From Ceratodon purpureus (lineage: Eukaryota; Streptophyta; Bryopsida; Pseudoditrichales; Ditrichaceae): DNA of 64,000 nt. Below the pieces are notes generated by a model. The model saw only the letters and a list, made by a program, of their open reading frames with translations, did not search any database and was not told the DNA's origin. Below are positions 9,173-21,977 of this stretch, in pieces (position 1 is the first letter of the stretch; each line of letters begins with the position of its first letter). A program made the translations under genes and the position numbers. The DNA is taken from assembly GCA_014871385.1 (NCBI GenBank), contig CM026433.1, forward strand, positions 7,451,930 through 7,515,929. Direction: 5' to 3'.

Positions 9173-12100
9173 TCACAACATGCTACAGTCGCTACTTTCA
9201 CTCTCAGAACTAGATGACTCTGAATCTCCTTCTACCGCCTCATCATCGACGAATAGAAGGGCCCTGGGATCAAAAGTAGTTGGCCGAGTAGGAACATATG
9301 TAAGGGCTCCAGATTGAAACGCCTGTGCTAAGCCCTCTGCGTAGTCCGGAAGTATGAAAGGCTGAATCGGGCTGGAATGAAGACGCCACGATGGAGTGGA
9401 CACTGCTCTTGGCCCACGTGGCGGTGATGCAGAAACTACTCTGCAATAGAGAACCGATTGTGGTTAGATCTTGTACGTAGAGCTGGAAAGAGAAGTAATG
9501 CTTGGATAATGTGAACGAAGAATAAAAGACGTACACCACTTGTCAGGTCTTGCTCTCTTTGGAGGCGCTTCGCCTGTTGCTGCCGGCCTTGGATGTTTAG
9601 GAGGGCCCATGGCGGATGGTTTGAGAAGGGCGTTGAATATGGCTTCGTCCTCCTCAAAAGCGAGAATGTGACGACCAACAGCCTTGGCGGCCTTGATGGA
9701 GGCCCCTGAAACTCGAAGAGAAACAAAGAAATGAGAAACTTTGGAAAAAACGAGAGGAAAAATGAAGCAGAGATATGTAAGAGAGATACCTGTCCCAGCA
9801 TTCCAGTCAACGACTATGTCGTCGGGCTTGGACAGCTCCTCAATGATGTTCTGCATCATCTCAGGGGATTTCTCCCTTGGGCCTCTCCACGGCACCTCCC
9901 CATTCATGAGCTGAGATTCGGCATCGGTGAAGTTGAAAATGGCATCACTCTCGGTAATGTTGAGGAGCCCATGTATCAGGTCTTCCTTCTTCGTCTGGAA
10001 GGAGAAAGTACTGCCACTACGAACGTAGACGCGAATCCAGAACCGCATAGTCTGCAGTCAAGCAGAACTAGTGAGTAAAATTAAGCGGAAGGGTTATCAG
10101 TAAGCGAAGAGAAGGGCATGTTTAGGAAAAGTACCAAGTTCTCGGGGTTCGTAGGAGAAGTCAGGCCGAGTACATTGACACCCCACCAGTCCTTGAACAG
10201 CACGTATCCACCAGCAGCAGCTTCTTCCTCGATATCCTTAGCCAGCTTCTGATCAGTGTTGTAGATGAGGCAGATGGCACCATCTCTCTGCAGGAATTCA
10301 TCTGCAAAATGGAAGATGTCGTACAAATAATCCTTGTAGCGAGAGTTCCAAGGCGGAATACTCGTGGGGGGAATGGAAACGGATGGGACGGGAAGATTCT
10401 CAGGGATGTCGGCAATGATCAAGTCGACTCCCAGATGGTTCTCTTGTTTGCACCGGTCCGGAACTTCGTTTTCGCGGCCTGCTCCAAACTAGAGGAAACA
10501 AGAAAGGAGAGTTAGTAACTACATAGCGAGTAGAGTTGGCAGAATCCATTAGATGTCAAATTATAGGAACAAACCTTGCGAATGAAGTCTTGAGTCTTGA
10601 TCCAATCCGGGTCGCCCCCTTTATTCTCCTGTCTCCTATTTCGCCGTAACAAGGAATCCACAGATGAGTTGAAGACGGAAACATGTGTGGAAATCGAAGC
10701 TCCAGCTGAAGAAGTTGTTTGAGGATATAGTTTGGCCTTCCTCTGCTGAAGGAGACCTCTGGTGATCTCCGAAGCACTGATCGATGAAGGAGCCGGCGAA
10801 GAAGCTGGAGAAGGGTTGGTAACAACAACACCCGGAGACGGCTCTGGTGCCTTCTCAGCTGGCGCGGAAGACTCCGCACCAGTTTGCTGTGATGCCTCTG
10901 ACTGAGAACGCAGAGATTTCAGTCGCCTTCCTCTCCCTCTCTTCGGTGGTGGAGCAGAAGACTGATCCTGCTCTCCTTCACGACCTTCTGCATCATCCAC
11001 GGAGTCCTCCACCACAACCGTACCCCCATCGTGCAGCATCTTGACTTCCGCCTCGGAGTCAATAGTGAAACCACCAATACAATCAAGATACCAGCATCCA
11101 GCATCCAGGTGAGCAGGTTTGTACCTTTTTATCTGCTGAGGAGAGTACATACACTCGTCCGATGATGTCTGCGTCCAAAGCTTGAAGTACATGGGGAGTT
11201 GCTGAACGCTGATGGCCCCCTTCAAAACAAGCTCTCGCTTGAAGTACCTATGGGAAGACAAGAAGGAGGTAAGTATAAAAAACAATTACAAAGAAAACTA
11301 TGAAATGGAAATGAGATTAAGTAAGGTAATGTACCGGTAAGTAACGCGCTTGACAACTTGCGCGGTTCCCGGGAATTTAGCGAAGTTGGACTTCTTGTCG
11401 AAGTGCTTCTCAGCTTTTTTTCCAATGAACGTAGGGAAGGCCTTGTCCCACAAGAGAATACGTGAACTCTCGACAAAATCGCCCGGCTGTTGGACATCAG
11501 GAAACGCCATCCAATCGATATCGAGGTTCTCAGACTTGAATACATCTTCGACTTCGTGGATGACGGCTTCCTCCAACTGTAATACAAAATTCATATAAGT
11601 AGCATCGAAGAATGAATATGGTAAAAATTTAAAGGAACAAGGAATTGGAATGGATTTTTTATGAAAATTACCCCAGCCCAGAATGAAGCTTTGTTCAACC
11701 ATGGGTCGAATTCGGTGTCCTTGAATTCAGATGGCAGAAATCTGTAAGACGTTCGAGCACTGGGGGATGAGTTCCACCACTTCAACCAACGAGCCTTGTA
11801 TTTGGCCTCAACGGCCGCAGGAACAATCTTCTGAAGCTTATCCACTGACATCTCTGGCTTATTGTTGAGACTGAAATGGCGATTAATCTGCAAGAAGCAC
11901 CGAAGTTTGAAAAAGGTAAATACAGAAATTATGGAAGTCATGGGAAACAGTGAATTGAACAATGATCAGTGAGTCACCTCGTTGAGGAAGTCGTCACCAT
12001 TCTTGGGATTTGCAATGGCCAAGTACTTGGTAAAGTCCTTCTTCTTGATGGCTTCGACCATTCTCTCTGATGCCTCATTCATGACATCCCAAACTGCACT

Positions 12101-13917
12101 TGCAGACTGCTCATCCTCGGGTGTCTTCATGCGGTAGGCATTGGCTGCTTCATCGGAGGCCGCAGCGAGTTCCCGCTGTAGAAAGAGAATTCAGACTTAG
12201 GAAATTTCATGAGTATTGAATAATAAGAAGCAAATAGAGAGAGGATGTAGGACTTACTCGGTACAAAAATGCGATGAAAATTTTAGTTGTCAAGGGAAAC
12301 CAGGAGGGATTAGGTGGCTTGTTCTTCAAACATGCGTCATACTCTTCAGGACTGAGGAGGTCTTTGAATTCCTCCAGCTTCATAATTCCGAAAGAGCGGA
12401 TTCGAAATAGTTTTGCAGGGAGATTACTCTTGACGTGGTCATTCTCAGTCGACCTGAAAATGAACCAAAATCCGTATGATGAATAATAGAGATGAGATAA
12501 AGTAACAAAAGAAAAACAGGAAAAAAGAAACAAGTACTTACCAGTTGATGTCATGCATTGCGTGAAGAAGATTGCCAACATGGCCACGGGGATCGAGTAC
12601 TATGCAGTTCACAGATATGTGCCATGACGGGTCGTCTGCATGATGCTTGTTGATATGACGAAGCCATGCTGAGAGGCGATGGTTTCCTTCCCAGACAAAA
12701 AACATCTTCCCCGAGAATTGCGACCAGTCCTCGTCATTTAGAAGCTCAGATTCAAATGCATCATTCGCGTCCCTCCACAATGGGCTCCATTTAGCCATGA
12801 CCTCATCCGTAACATCTCGTGTCTGCTCTTCGTTGTTGTACATGGAGATGTACATGACGCGGTCGCCATCTCTATACCCCTTGACGAACTCCCGCTCCAA
12901 ATGCTGCACACCCACTTCGCCCACTGGTCTGACCTTTGCCATTGGGATCATCCTGCACAGGGGCACCGACATTCGGGACTTCTGCGATGGCTTGATCCTG
13001 AGCTTGTTGATGACGGCGTTGGTGTTCACCTTGTATAAGGTTTGATGTTCCAATTCCCCTTCTGTGGCAGTCTTCAAGTTTAACGGACAAGATGGTTTCA
13101 CCAACACATCTTGTGTTTGCGTAACCTGCCAGAAGGTACGCAAATTAGGAGAACAAGCACAATCGAAGAAAGTCATGCAAAGTAGACAAGTATGTAAAAG
13201 AAAGTAACAATATATCTTCATACTGTCATCTCTCTTTTAACAACTCAATCATCATCTGTGATTGATAAAACTATCTACGGGAGGATCGACTATAGTACTC
13301 CTTAGACTGTCTACAGTTCCAGTGACGGCGCCTCCTCCAAAATCGCCTGGTCTGTTGGACAGGGCACGGCAGAATTGCCGGCAGAGCAAAGACCACATGG
13401 GCTGGCCTCCTCACTCTAATCGGCGAGGAAGGAGAGGGTGGAGACATCGGCGGGGAGCCCTGTGGAGGAGACGTGGGCATATAGCCCGGGGAGGTTGGCT
13501 CATAAACCGGGGATGTAGGCATGTACACTGGAGAGGTAGGCATGTACACTGGCGAGGTAGGCATGTACTGAGGAGAGTGGACCTCGAGAGGTCCACTTTC
13601 CACACCTACAGGGTTGGCTACATCACAGGTACAATAAGGCTGATCAAATGAATCCGATAAATCGGAAACATTGATCACAGAAATGGGAGAGGTGGCGGAC
13701 ATCTCAGGAGCATCGGATGATACCTAGAGTAGAAGAAATGCAAATAGGATTAACTTCCATAATTAAAAGAGTAGGAAACAAAGAAGGGAAGAGGGCGAAT
13801 AGAATTGAAAATCATGAACAGAAAAAAAGAATATATATTGTAGATTGAATGAAATACCTCAGTTTCTGCTGGCGTAGGTTCTTCACGTTCGCTCCCCAGA
13901 TGATCACCATCAACGTC
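9173..13917 (-). CDS. Element 1 ParB-like/DNA methyltransferase-like protein, multi-exon
   Basis: Inferred exons on the minus strand: 13858-13917, 13723 to about 13300 (3' edge unclear), 12542-13125, 12258-12453, 11978-12175, 11672-11887, 11335-11576, 10575-11247, 10135-10488, 9790-10051, 9540-9705, 9173-9440; the intron edges read as GT and AG. The 12542-13125 exon ends in a ParB/sulfiredoxin-like module: PLCRMIPM, then MFFVWEGNHR (G-N-H-R codons 12676-12687) and an IVLDPRG strand. The C-terminus follows the N6/N4 methyltransferase order: VDLIIADIPENLP (motif IV position, 10399-10410), a D-G-A turn, PWRGPREKS (the usual HPTQKP position), DIVVDWNAGTG (motif I) and GRHILAFEED. Motif IV is DIPE rather than D/N/S-P-P-Y/F/W, so catalysis is doubtful. 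A P/S-rich linker lies in the 10575 exon. The tail shares F-I-L-P-x-Y-A-E with element 2. Upstream exons at 21978-22958 may belong to the same transcript. Confidence 0.72.
13463..13567 (-). repeat. Five Pol II CTD-like heptads encoded in tandem
   Basis: A 21-bp tandem repeat on the minus strand encodes YMPTSPV, YMPTSPV, YMPTSPV, YEPTSPG and YMPTSPP in one frame, followed by an S-P rich stretch (QGSPPMSPPSPSSP). The pattern Y-x-P-T-S-P-x matches the RNA polymerase II CTD consensus YSPTSPS at five of seven positions. The frame is continuous with an upstream exon (13858-13917) across a phase-0 intron, supporting that it is translated as part of the methyltransferase locus. The 3' splice junction of this exon was not resolved. 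Confidence 0.7.
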
Positions 13918-14019
13918 CTGAGGAAATTGATAATTATTAGAGAAACTTACAACTATGAAGAATCAAACCACAACCTAGACAGGGCTCCCAATCAAATATT
14001 AAAAACTCATAAAAACATA

Positions 14020-17000
14020 CAATGTTTAAGGATTTCTTTAATATTTTAATTATCAATAAAAACCTTTAAAAAATCAATAAAATCCATCAATAATTCAAAG
14101 AAAACTAAGCATTCTCAAGCAATCCAACCCAAGCAGCAGCAGCGACTGGAGAGAATAGTTACGAAATCTCACTTAATCAGCAGAAAAATTCAAAGAAATA
14201 AAAAAATGGAAACCATCCCCAAAGCAACCTCCACGCCCTCGGCCTACTGTCGTCAACGACAGTAGGTTTGAGGTTTTCTTTATTTTTTTAATTATCAATA
14301 AAAACTTTTAAAAAATCAATAAAATCCATTAAGAATTGAAAGAAAACAAATCATTCTAAAGCAATCCAGCCCAAGCAGCAGCAGCGACTGGAGATAATAG
14401 TTACGAAATTTCACTTAATCCACAGAAAAATTCAAAGAAATAAAAAAATGGAAACCATCCCCAAAGCAACCTTCACGCCCTCGGCCTACTGTCGTCAACG
14501 ACAGTAGGTTTGAGGTTTTCTTAATTTTTTTAATTATCATTAAAAACTTTTAAAAAATCAATAAAATCCCTTAAAAAAAAAAAAGAAAACAAATCATTCT
14601 AAACCAATCCAGCCCAAGCAGCAGCAGCGACTGGAGAGAATAGTTACGAAATTTCACTTAATCCACAGAAAAATTTAAAGAAATAAAAAAATGGAAACCA
14701 TCCCGAAAGCAACCCCCACGCCCTCTGCCTACTGTCGTCAACGACAGTAGGTTTGAGGTTTTCTTTATTTTTTTAATTATCAATAAAAACTTTTAAAAAA
14801 TCAATAAAATCCATTAAGAATTAAAAGAAAACAAATCATTCTAAAGCAATCCAGCCCAAGCAGCAGCAGCGACTGGAGATAATAGTTACGAAATTTCACT
14901 TAATCCACAGAAAAATTCAAAGAAATAAAAAAATGGAAACCATCCCCAAAGCAACCTTCACGCCCTCGGCCTACTGTCGTCAACGACAGTAGGTTTGAGG
15001 TTTTCTTTATTTTTTTAATTATCAATAAAAACTTTTAAAAAATCAATAAAATCCATTAAGAATTAAAAGAAAACAAATCATTCTAAAGCAATCCAGCCCA
15101 AGCAGCAGCAGCGACTGGAGATAATAGTTACGAAATTTCACTTAATCCACAGAAAAATTCAAAGAAATAAAAAAATGGAAACCATCCCCAAAGCAACCTT
15201 CACGCCCTCGGCCTACTGTCGTCAACGACAGTAGGTTTGAGGTTTTCTTTATTTTTTTAATTATCAATAAAAACTTTTAAAAAATCAATAAAATCCATTA
15301 AAAATTAAAAGAAAAGAAATCATTCTAAAGCAATCCAGCCCAAGCAGCAGCAGCGACTGGAGAGAATAGTTACGAAATTTCACTTAATCCACAGAAAAAT
15401 TCAAAGAAATAAAAAAATGGAAACCATCCCCAAAGCAACCCCCACGCCCTCTGCCTACTGTCGTCAACGACAGTAGGTTTGAGGTTTTCTTTCTTTTTTT
15501 TAATTATCTATAAAAACTTTTAAAAAATTAATAAAATCCATTAAAAATTTAAAGAAAACAAATCATTCTCAAGCAATCCAGCCCAAGCTGCAGCAGCGAC
15601 TGGAGAGAATAGTAACGAAATTTCACTTAATCAACTGAAAAATTCAAAGAAAATAAAAAAATAGAAACCATCCCCAAAGCAACCCCCACGCCCTCGGCCT
15701 ACTGTCGTCAACGACAGTAGGTTTGGGGATTTCTTTAATTTTTTAATTATCAATAAAAACTTTTTAAAAATCAATAAAATCCATTAAAATTTAAAAGAAG
15801 ATAAAAATAATACTCAAAATCTACAAAATATTCAAAATTTAATTAAGAAGATGTGAGCAATGATGAAGTTCATTATCACACAATGCCACCAAAAAAAAGA
15901 AAAAATAAATAAAAAAATAAAATTCTCGAATTTTTTGAAGTGCCCCCGGCCTACTGTCGTTGACGACAGTAGGTTTGGGGTATTTTCAAAAATTCAAAAT
16001 AAAAAATAAATATCAAGGAAATACTGGAAATCAACCAATAATTCAGATTTTAATTCACAAATTTTGAGCAATTATTCATTTCATTATCACACAATGTCAC
16101 CAACAAATGAAATAAAGTGAATCAAATATAAAATCCCCGAATTCATTGAGGTGCCCCAAACCTACTGTCGTTGACGACAGTAGGTTTGGGGTTTTTCAAA
16201 TATTCAAAATAAAAGAAATAAATCAAGAAAATACCAAAAATCTACGAGATTTCAGATTTTAATCAACAAATTGTGAGCAATTATGCATTTCATTATCACA
16301 CAATATCACCAACAAAAGAAATAAAGACAAACAAATATAAAATCCCCGAATTCATTGAAGTGCCTCAAATCTACTGTCGTTGACGACAGTAGGTTTGGGG
16401 TTTTTCAAATATTCAAAATAAATGAAATAAATGAAGAAAATACCGAATAACACAAAAAATTACCAAAGTTTGGGAGACAAACACATTGACATAACACAAA
16501 AATCCAAATAGAAAATAAAAAATAAAAAAACTCGCACAAATCCCCAAAGTAAAATCCATGCCTCCGGCCTACTGTCGTCAACGACAGTAGGTTTGAGGTT
16601 TTCTTAATTTTTTTAATTATCAATAAAAACTTTTAAAAAATCAATAAAATCCATTAAAAAAAAAAAAAAAACAAATCATTCTAAAGCAATCCAGCCCAAG
16701 CAGCAGCAGCGACTGGAGAGAATAGTTACGAAATTTCACTTAATCCACAGAAAAATTTAAAGAAATAAAAAAATGGAAACCATCCCCAAAGCAACCCCCA
16801 CGCCCTCTGCCTACTGTCGTCAACGACAGTAGGTTTGAGGTTTTCTTAATTTTTTTAATTATCAATAAAAACTTTTGAAAAATCAATAAAATCCCTTAAA
16901 AAAAAAAAGAAAACAAATCATTCTAAACCAATTCAGCCCAAGCAGCAGCAGCGACTGGAGAGAATAGTAACGAAATTTCACTTAATCCACAGAAAAATTC

Positions 17001-20000
17001 AAAGAAATAAAAAAATGGAAACCATCCCCAAAGCAACCCCCACGCCCTCTGCCTACTGTCGTCAACGACAGTAGGTTTGAGGTTTTCTTTATTTTTTTAA
17101 TTATCAATAAAAACTTTTAAAAAATCAATAAAATCCCTTAAAAAAAAAAAAAAAAACAAATCATTCTAAACCAATCCAGCCCAAGCAGCAGCAGCGACTG
17201 GAGAGAATAGTTACGAAATTTCACTTAATCCACAGAAAAATTTAAAGAAATAAAAAAATGGAAACCATCCCCAAAGCAACCCCCACGCCCTCTGCCTACT
17301 GTCGTCAACGACAGTAGGTTTGAGGTTTTCTTTATTTTTTTAATTATCAATAAAAACTTTTAAAAAATCAATAAAATCCATTAAAAATTAAAAGAAAACA
17401 AATCATTCTAAAGCAATCCAGCCCAAGCAGCAGTAGCGACTGGAGAGAATAGTTACGAAATTTCACTTAATCCACAGAAAAATTCAAAGAAATAAACAAA
17501 TGGAAACCATCCCCAAAGCAACCCCCACGCCCTCTGCCTACTGTCGTCAACGACAGTAGGTTTGAGGTTTTCTTAATTTTTTTAATTATCAATAAAAACT
17601 TTTAAAAAATCAATAAAATCCATTAAAAAAAAAAAGAAAACAAATCATTCTAAACCAATCCAGCCCAAGCAGCAGCAGCGACTGGAGAGAATAGTTACGA
17701 AATTTCACTTAATCCACAGAAAAATTCAAAGAAATAAACAAATGGAAACCATCCCCAAAGCAACCCCCACGCCCTCTGCCTACTGTCGTCAACGACAGTA
17801 GGTTTGAGGTTTTCTTTATTTTTTTAATTATCATTAAAAACTTTTAAAAAATCAATAAAATCCCTTAAAAAAAAAAAGAAAACAAATCATTCTAAACCAA
17901 TCCAGCCCAAGCAGCAGCAGCGACTGGAGAGAATAGTTACGAAATTTCACTTAATCCACAGAAAAATTTAAAGAAATAAAAAAATGGAAACCATCCTGAA
18001 AGCAACCCCCACGCCCTCTGCCTACTGTCGTCAACGACAGTAGGTTTGAGGTTTTCTTAATTTTTTTAATTATCAATAAAAACTTTTAAAAAATCAATAA
18101 AATCCATTAAAAATTAAAAGAAAACAAATCATTCTAAAGCAATCCAGCCCAAGCAGCAGCAGCGACTGGAGAGAATAGTTACGAAATTTCACTTAATCCA
18201 CAGAAAAATTCAAAGAAATAAACAAATGGAAACCATCCCCAAAGCAACCCCCACGCCCTCTGCCTACTGTCGTCAACGACAGTAGGTTTGAGGTTTTCTT
18301 AATTTTTTTAATTATCAATAAAAACTTTTAAAAAATCAATAAAATCCATTAAAAAAAAAAAGAAAACAAATCATTCTAAACCAATCCAGCCCAAGCAGCA
18401 GCAGCGACTGGAGAGAATAGTTACGAAATTTCACTTAATCCACAGAAAAATTCAAAGAAATAAACAAATGGAAACCATCCCCAATGCAACCTTCACGCCC
18501 TCGGCCTACTGTCGTCAACGACAGTAGGTTTGAGGTTTTCTTAATTTTTTTAATTATCATTAAAAACTTTTAAAAAATCAATAAAATCCCTTAAAAAAAA
18601 AAAGAAAACAAATCATTCTAAACCAATCCAGCCCAAGCAGCAGCAGCGACTGGAGAGAATAGTTACGAAATTTCACTTAATCCACAGAAAAATTTAAAGA
18701 AATAAAAAAATGGAAACCATCCCGAAAGCAACCCCCACGCCCTCTGCCTACTGTCGTCAACGACAGTAGGTTTGAGGTTTTCTTTATTTTTTTAATTATC
18801 AATAAAAACTTTTAAAAAATCAATAAAATCCATTAAAAATTAAAAGAAAACAAATCATTCTAAAGCAATCCAGCCCAAGCAGCAGCAGCGACTGGAGAGA
18901 ATAGTTACGAAATTTCACTTAATCCACAGAAAAATTCAAAGAAATAAACAAATGGAAACCATCCCCAAAGCAACCCCCACGCCCTCTGCCTACTGTCGTC
19001 AACGACAGTAGGTTTGAGGTTTTCTTAATTTTTTTAATTATCAATAAAAACTTTTAAAAAATCAATAAAATCCATTAAAAAAAAAAAGAAAACAAATCAT
19101 TCTAAAGCAATCCAGCCCAAGCAGCAGCAGCGACTGGAGAGAATAGTTACGAAATTTCACTTAATCCACAGAAAAATTTAAAGAAATAAAAAAATGGAAA
19201 CCATCCCCAAAGCAACCCCCACGCCCTCTGCCTACTGTCGTCAACGACAGTAGGTTTGAGGTTTTCTTAATTTTTTTAATTATCAATAAAAACTTTTAAA
19301 AAATCAATAAAATCCATTAAAAAAAAAAAGAAAACAAATCATTCTAAACCAATCCAGCCCAAGCAGCAGCAGCGACTGGAGAGAATAGTTACGAAATTTC
19401 ACTTAATCCACAGAAAAATTCAAAGAAATAAAAAAATGGAAACCATCCCCAAAGCAACCCCCACGCCCTCTGCCTACTGTCGTCAACGACAGTAGGTTTG
19501 AGGTTTTCTTAATTTTTTTAATTATCAATAAAAACTTTTAAAAAATCAATAAAATCCATTAAAAAAAAAAAGAAAACAAATCATTCTAAAGCAATCCAGC
19601 CCAAGCAGCAGCAGCGACTGGAGAGAATAGTTACGAAATTTCACTTAATCCACAGAAAAATTTAAAGAAATAAAAAAATGGAAACCATCCCCAAAGCAAC
19701 CCCCACGCCCTCTGCCTACTGTCGTCAACGACAGTAGGTTTGAGGTTTTCTTAATTTTTTTAATTATCAATAAAAACTTTTAAAAAATCAATAAAATCCA
19801 TTAAAAAAAAAAAAGAAAACAAATCATTCTAAACCAATCCAGCCCAAGCAGCAGCAGCGACTGGAGAGAATAGTTACGAAATTTCACTTAATCCACAGAA
19901 AAATTCAAAGAAATAAACAAATGGAAACCATCCCCAAAGCAACCCCCACGCCCTCTGCCTACTGTCGTCAACGACAGTAGGTTTGAGGTTTTCTTAATTT

Positions 20001-21420
20001 TTTTAATTATCAATAAAAACTTTTAAAAAATCAATAAAATCCATTAAAAAAAAAAAGAAAACAAATCATTCTAAAGCAATCCAGCCCAAGCAGCAGCAGC
20101 GACTGGAGAGAATAGTTACGAAATTTCACTTAATCCACAGAAAAATTTAAAGAAATAAAAAAATGGAAACCATCCCCAAAGCAACCCCCACGCCCTCTGC
20201 CTACTGTCGTCAACGACAGTAGGTTTGAGGTTTTCTTAATTTTTTTAATTATCAATAAAAACTTTTAAAAAATCAATAAAATCCATTAAAAAAAAAAAAG
20301 AAAACAAATCATTCTAAACCAATCCAGCCCAAGCAGCAGCAGCGACTGGAGAGAATAGTTACGAAATTTCACTTAATCCACAGAAAAATTCAAAGAAATA
20401 AAAAAATGGAAACCATCCCCAAAGCAACCCCCACGCCCTCTGCCTACTGTCGTCAACGACAGTAGGTTTGAGGTTTTCTTAATTTTTTTAATTATCAATA
20501 AAAACTTTTAAAAAATCAATAAAATCCATTAAAAAAAAAAGAAAACAAATCATTCTAAAGCAATCCAGCCCAAGCAGCAGCAGCGACTGGAGAGAATAGT
20601 TACGAAATTTCACTTAATCCACAGAAAAATTTAAAGAAATAAAAAAATGGAAACCATCCCCAAAGCAACCCCCACGCCCTCTGCCTACTGTCGTCAACGA
20701 CAGTAGGTTTGAGGTTTTCTTAATTTTTTTAATTATCAATAAAAACTTTTAAAAAATCAATAAAATCCATTAAAAAAAAAAAAGAAAACAAATCATTCTA
20801 AACCAATCCAGCCCAAGCAGCAGCAGCGACTGGAGAGAATAGTTACGAAATTTCACTTAATCCACAGAAAAATTCAAAGAAATAAACAAATGGAAACCAT
20901 CCCCAAAGCAACCCCCACGCCCTCTGCCTACTGTCGTCAACGACAGTAGGTTTGAGGTTTTCTTAATTTTTTTAATTATCAATAAAAACTTTTAAAAAAT
21001 CAATAAAATCCATTAAAAAAAAAAAGAAAACAAATCATTCTAAAGCAATCCAGCCCAAGCAGCAGCAGCGACTGGAGAGAATAGTTACGAAATTTCACTT
21101 AATCCACAGAAAAATTTAAAGAAATAAAAAAATGGAAACCATCCCCAAAGCAACCCCCACGCCCTCTGCCTACTGTCGTCAACGACAGTAGGTTTGAGGT
21201 TTTCTTAATTTTTTTAATTATCAATAAAAACTTTTAAAAAATCAATAAAATCCATTAAAAAAAAAAAAGAAAACAAATCATTCTAAACCAATCCAGCCCA
21301 AGCAGCAGCAGCGACTGGAGAGAATAGTTACGAAATTTCACTTAATCCACAGAAAAATTCAAAGAAATAAAAAAATGGAAACCATCCCCAAAGCAACCCC
21401 CACGCCCTCTGCCTACCACA
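14020..21420. repeat. ~242-bp satellite with a quasi-palindrome in every unit (about 30 copies)
   Basis: Units repeat every 242-244 bp. Each has CCTACTGTCGT, a 2-bp centre and its inverted arm ACGACAGTAGG, followed by 'tttgaggttttctt', T/A-rich sequence, 'caatccagcccaagcagc' and 'gcgactggaga'. Palindrome starts include 14243, 14485, 14728, 14970, 15212, 15454, 15698, then a variant trio at 15950, 16161 and 16371, then 16568 and about every 242 bp to 21169. The last unit breaks inside the palindrome at 21416 ('gcctac|cacaac'). From about 18000 on, two unit types alternate (aaagcaatcc/ttaaag versus aaaccaatcc/ttcaaag), a dimeric higher-order pattern. The array sits between the putative N-terminal exons and the main exons of the methyltransferase gene. 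Confidence 0.95.
15900..16450. repeat. Divergent satellite subfamily with inverted palindrome centre
   Basis: Three units (palindromes at 15950, 16161 and 16371) spaced about 200-210 bp apart have a different spacer ('gagcaattatgcatttcattatcacacaat') and a TG centre instead of CA. Because the arms are inverted repeats, TG is the same site read on the other strand. The 16161 copy is extended by flanking CCCCAAA/TTTGGGG, giving arms of 18 bp. Confidence 0.85.
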
Positions 21421-21977
21421 ACAGAGCAACTTCGAAAGCTGGACCTTTACGTGAAATTGCTCAAGCAGAAGGGAGGAACAGTTGTGCTGTGGAGGAGAAA
21501 CAACTTAAGAAGAATAACCAAACTCAAAAAAAATTCCGAAAGAAGCATAATAGAGCTAAGTGCAAGCACTCTCACATCCCCATGATCGGGTTGAAAGCAG
21601 AGATGATGAAGGAAATGAGTCAATGTCAGCCACCACCAATGTCGAGCCTCTTCCCCCGAGAGCAATCCCAAGAGCAATCGTGCAGGCTGTTCAAGCAGCT
21701 TCGAGGAGCAGCAACAAAGCGAAACCCAAATTCTAGAAAACGTGCCAACACAAATCCCAAACCATAAACCCCCAAACCGCAACCCCAAATATCCCTCAAT
21801 CCAGAACCAACGACCCACAACAGCAACTCCCCAGACCCAATCCACATGAACAAAAACTAATATGAAATCAACCTTAACTGACCCGTACAACACTAATCGT
21901 ACGACCAGAAGCCAAACCCCAAGATTCAAAAACCCATCATCATTCAAACCATCATCATCATCATCACTCTGAATATC

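Noticed and set aside
14020..21420. Possible CRISPR-like array
   Set aside because: Units are 242 bp and identical throughout, with no short repeat/unique spacer alternation, and lie in eukaryotic DNA. This is a satellite.
21447..21947. 166-aa minus-strand and 130-aa plus-strand overlapping frames at the array edge
   Set aside because: Low-complexity, hydrophobic or K/Q-rich translations without family match; the plus frame begins inside a satellite unit. A hidden exon cannot be excluded.
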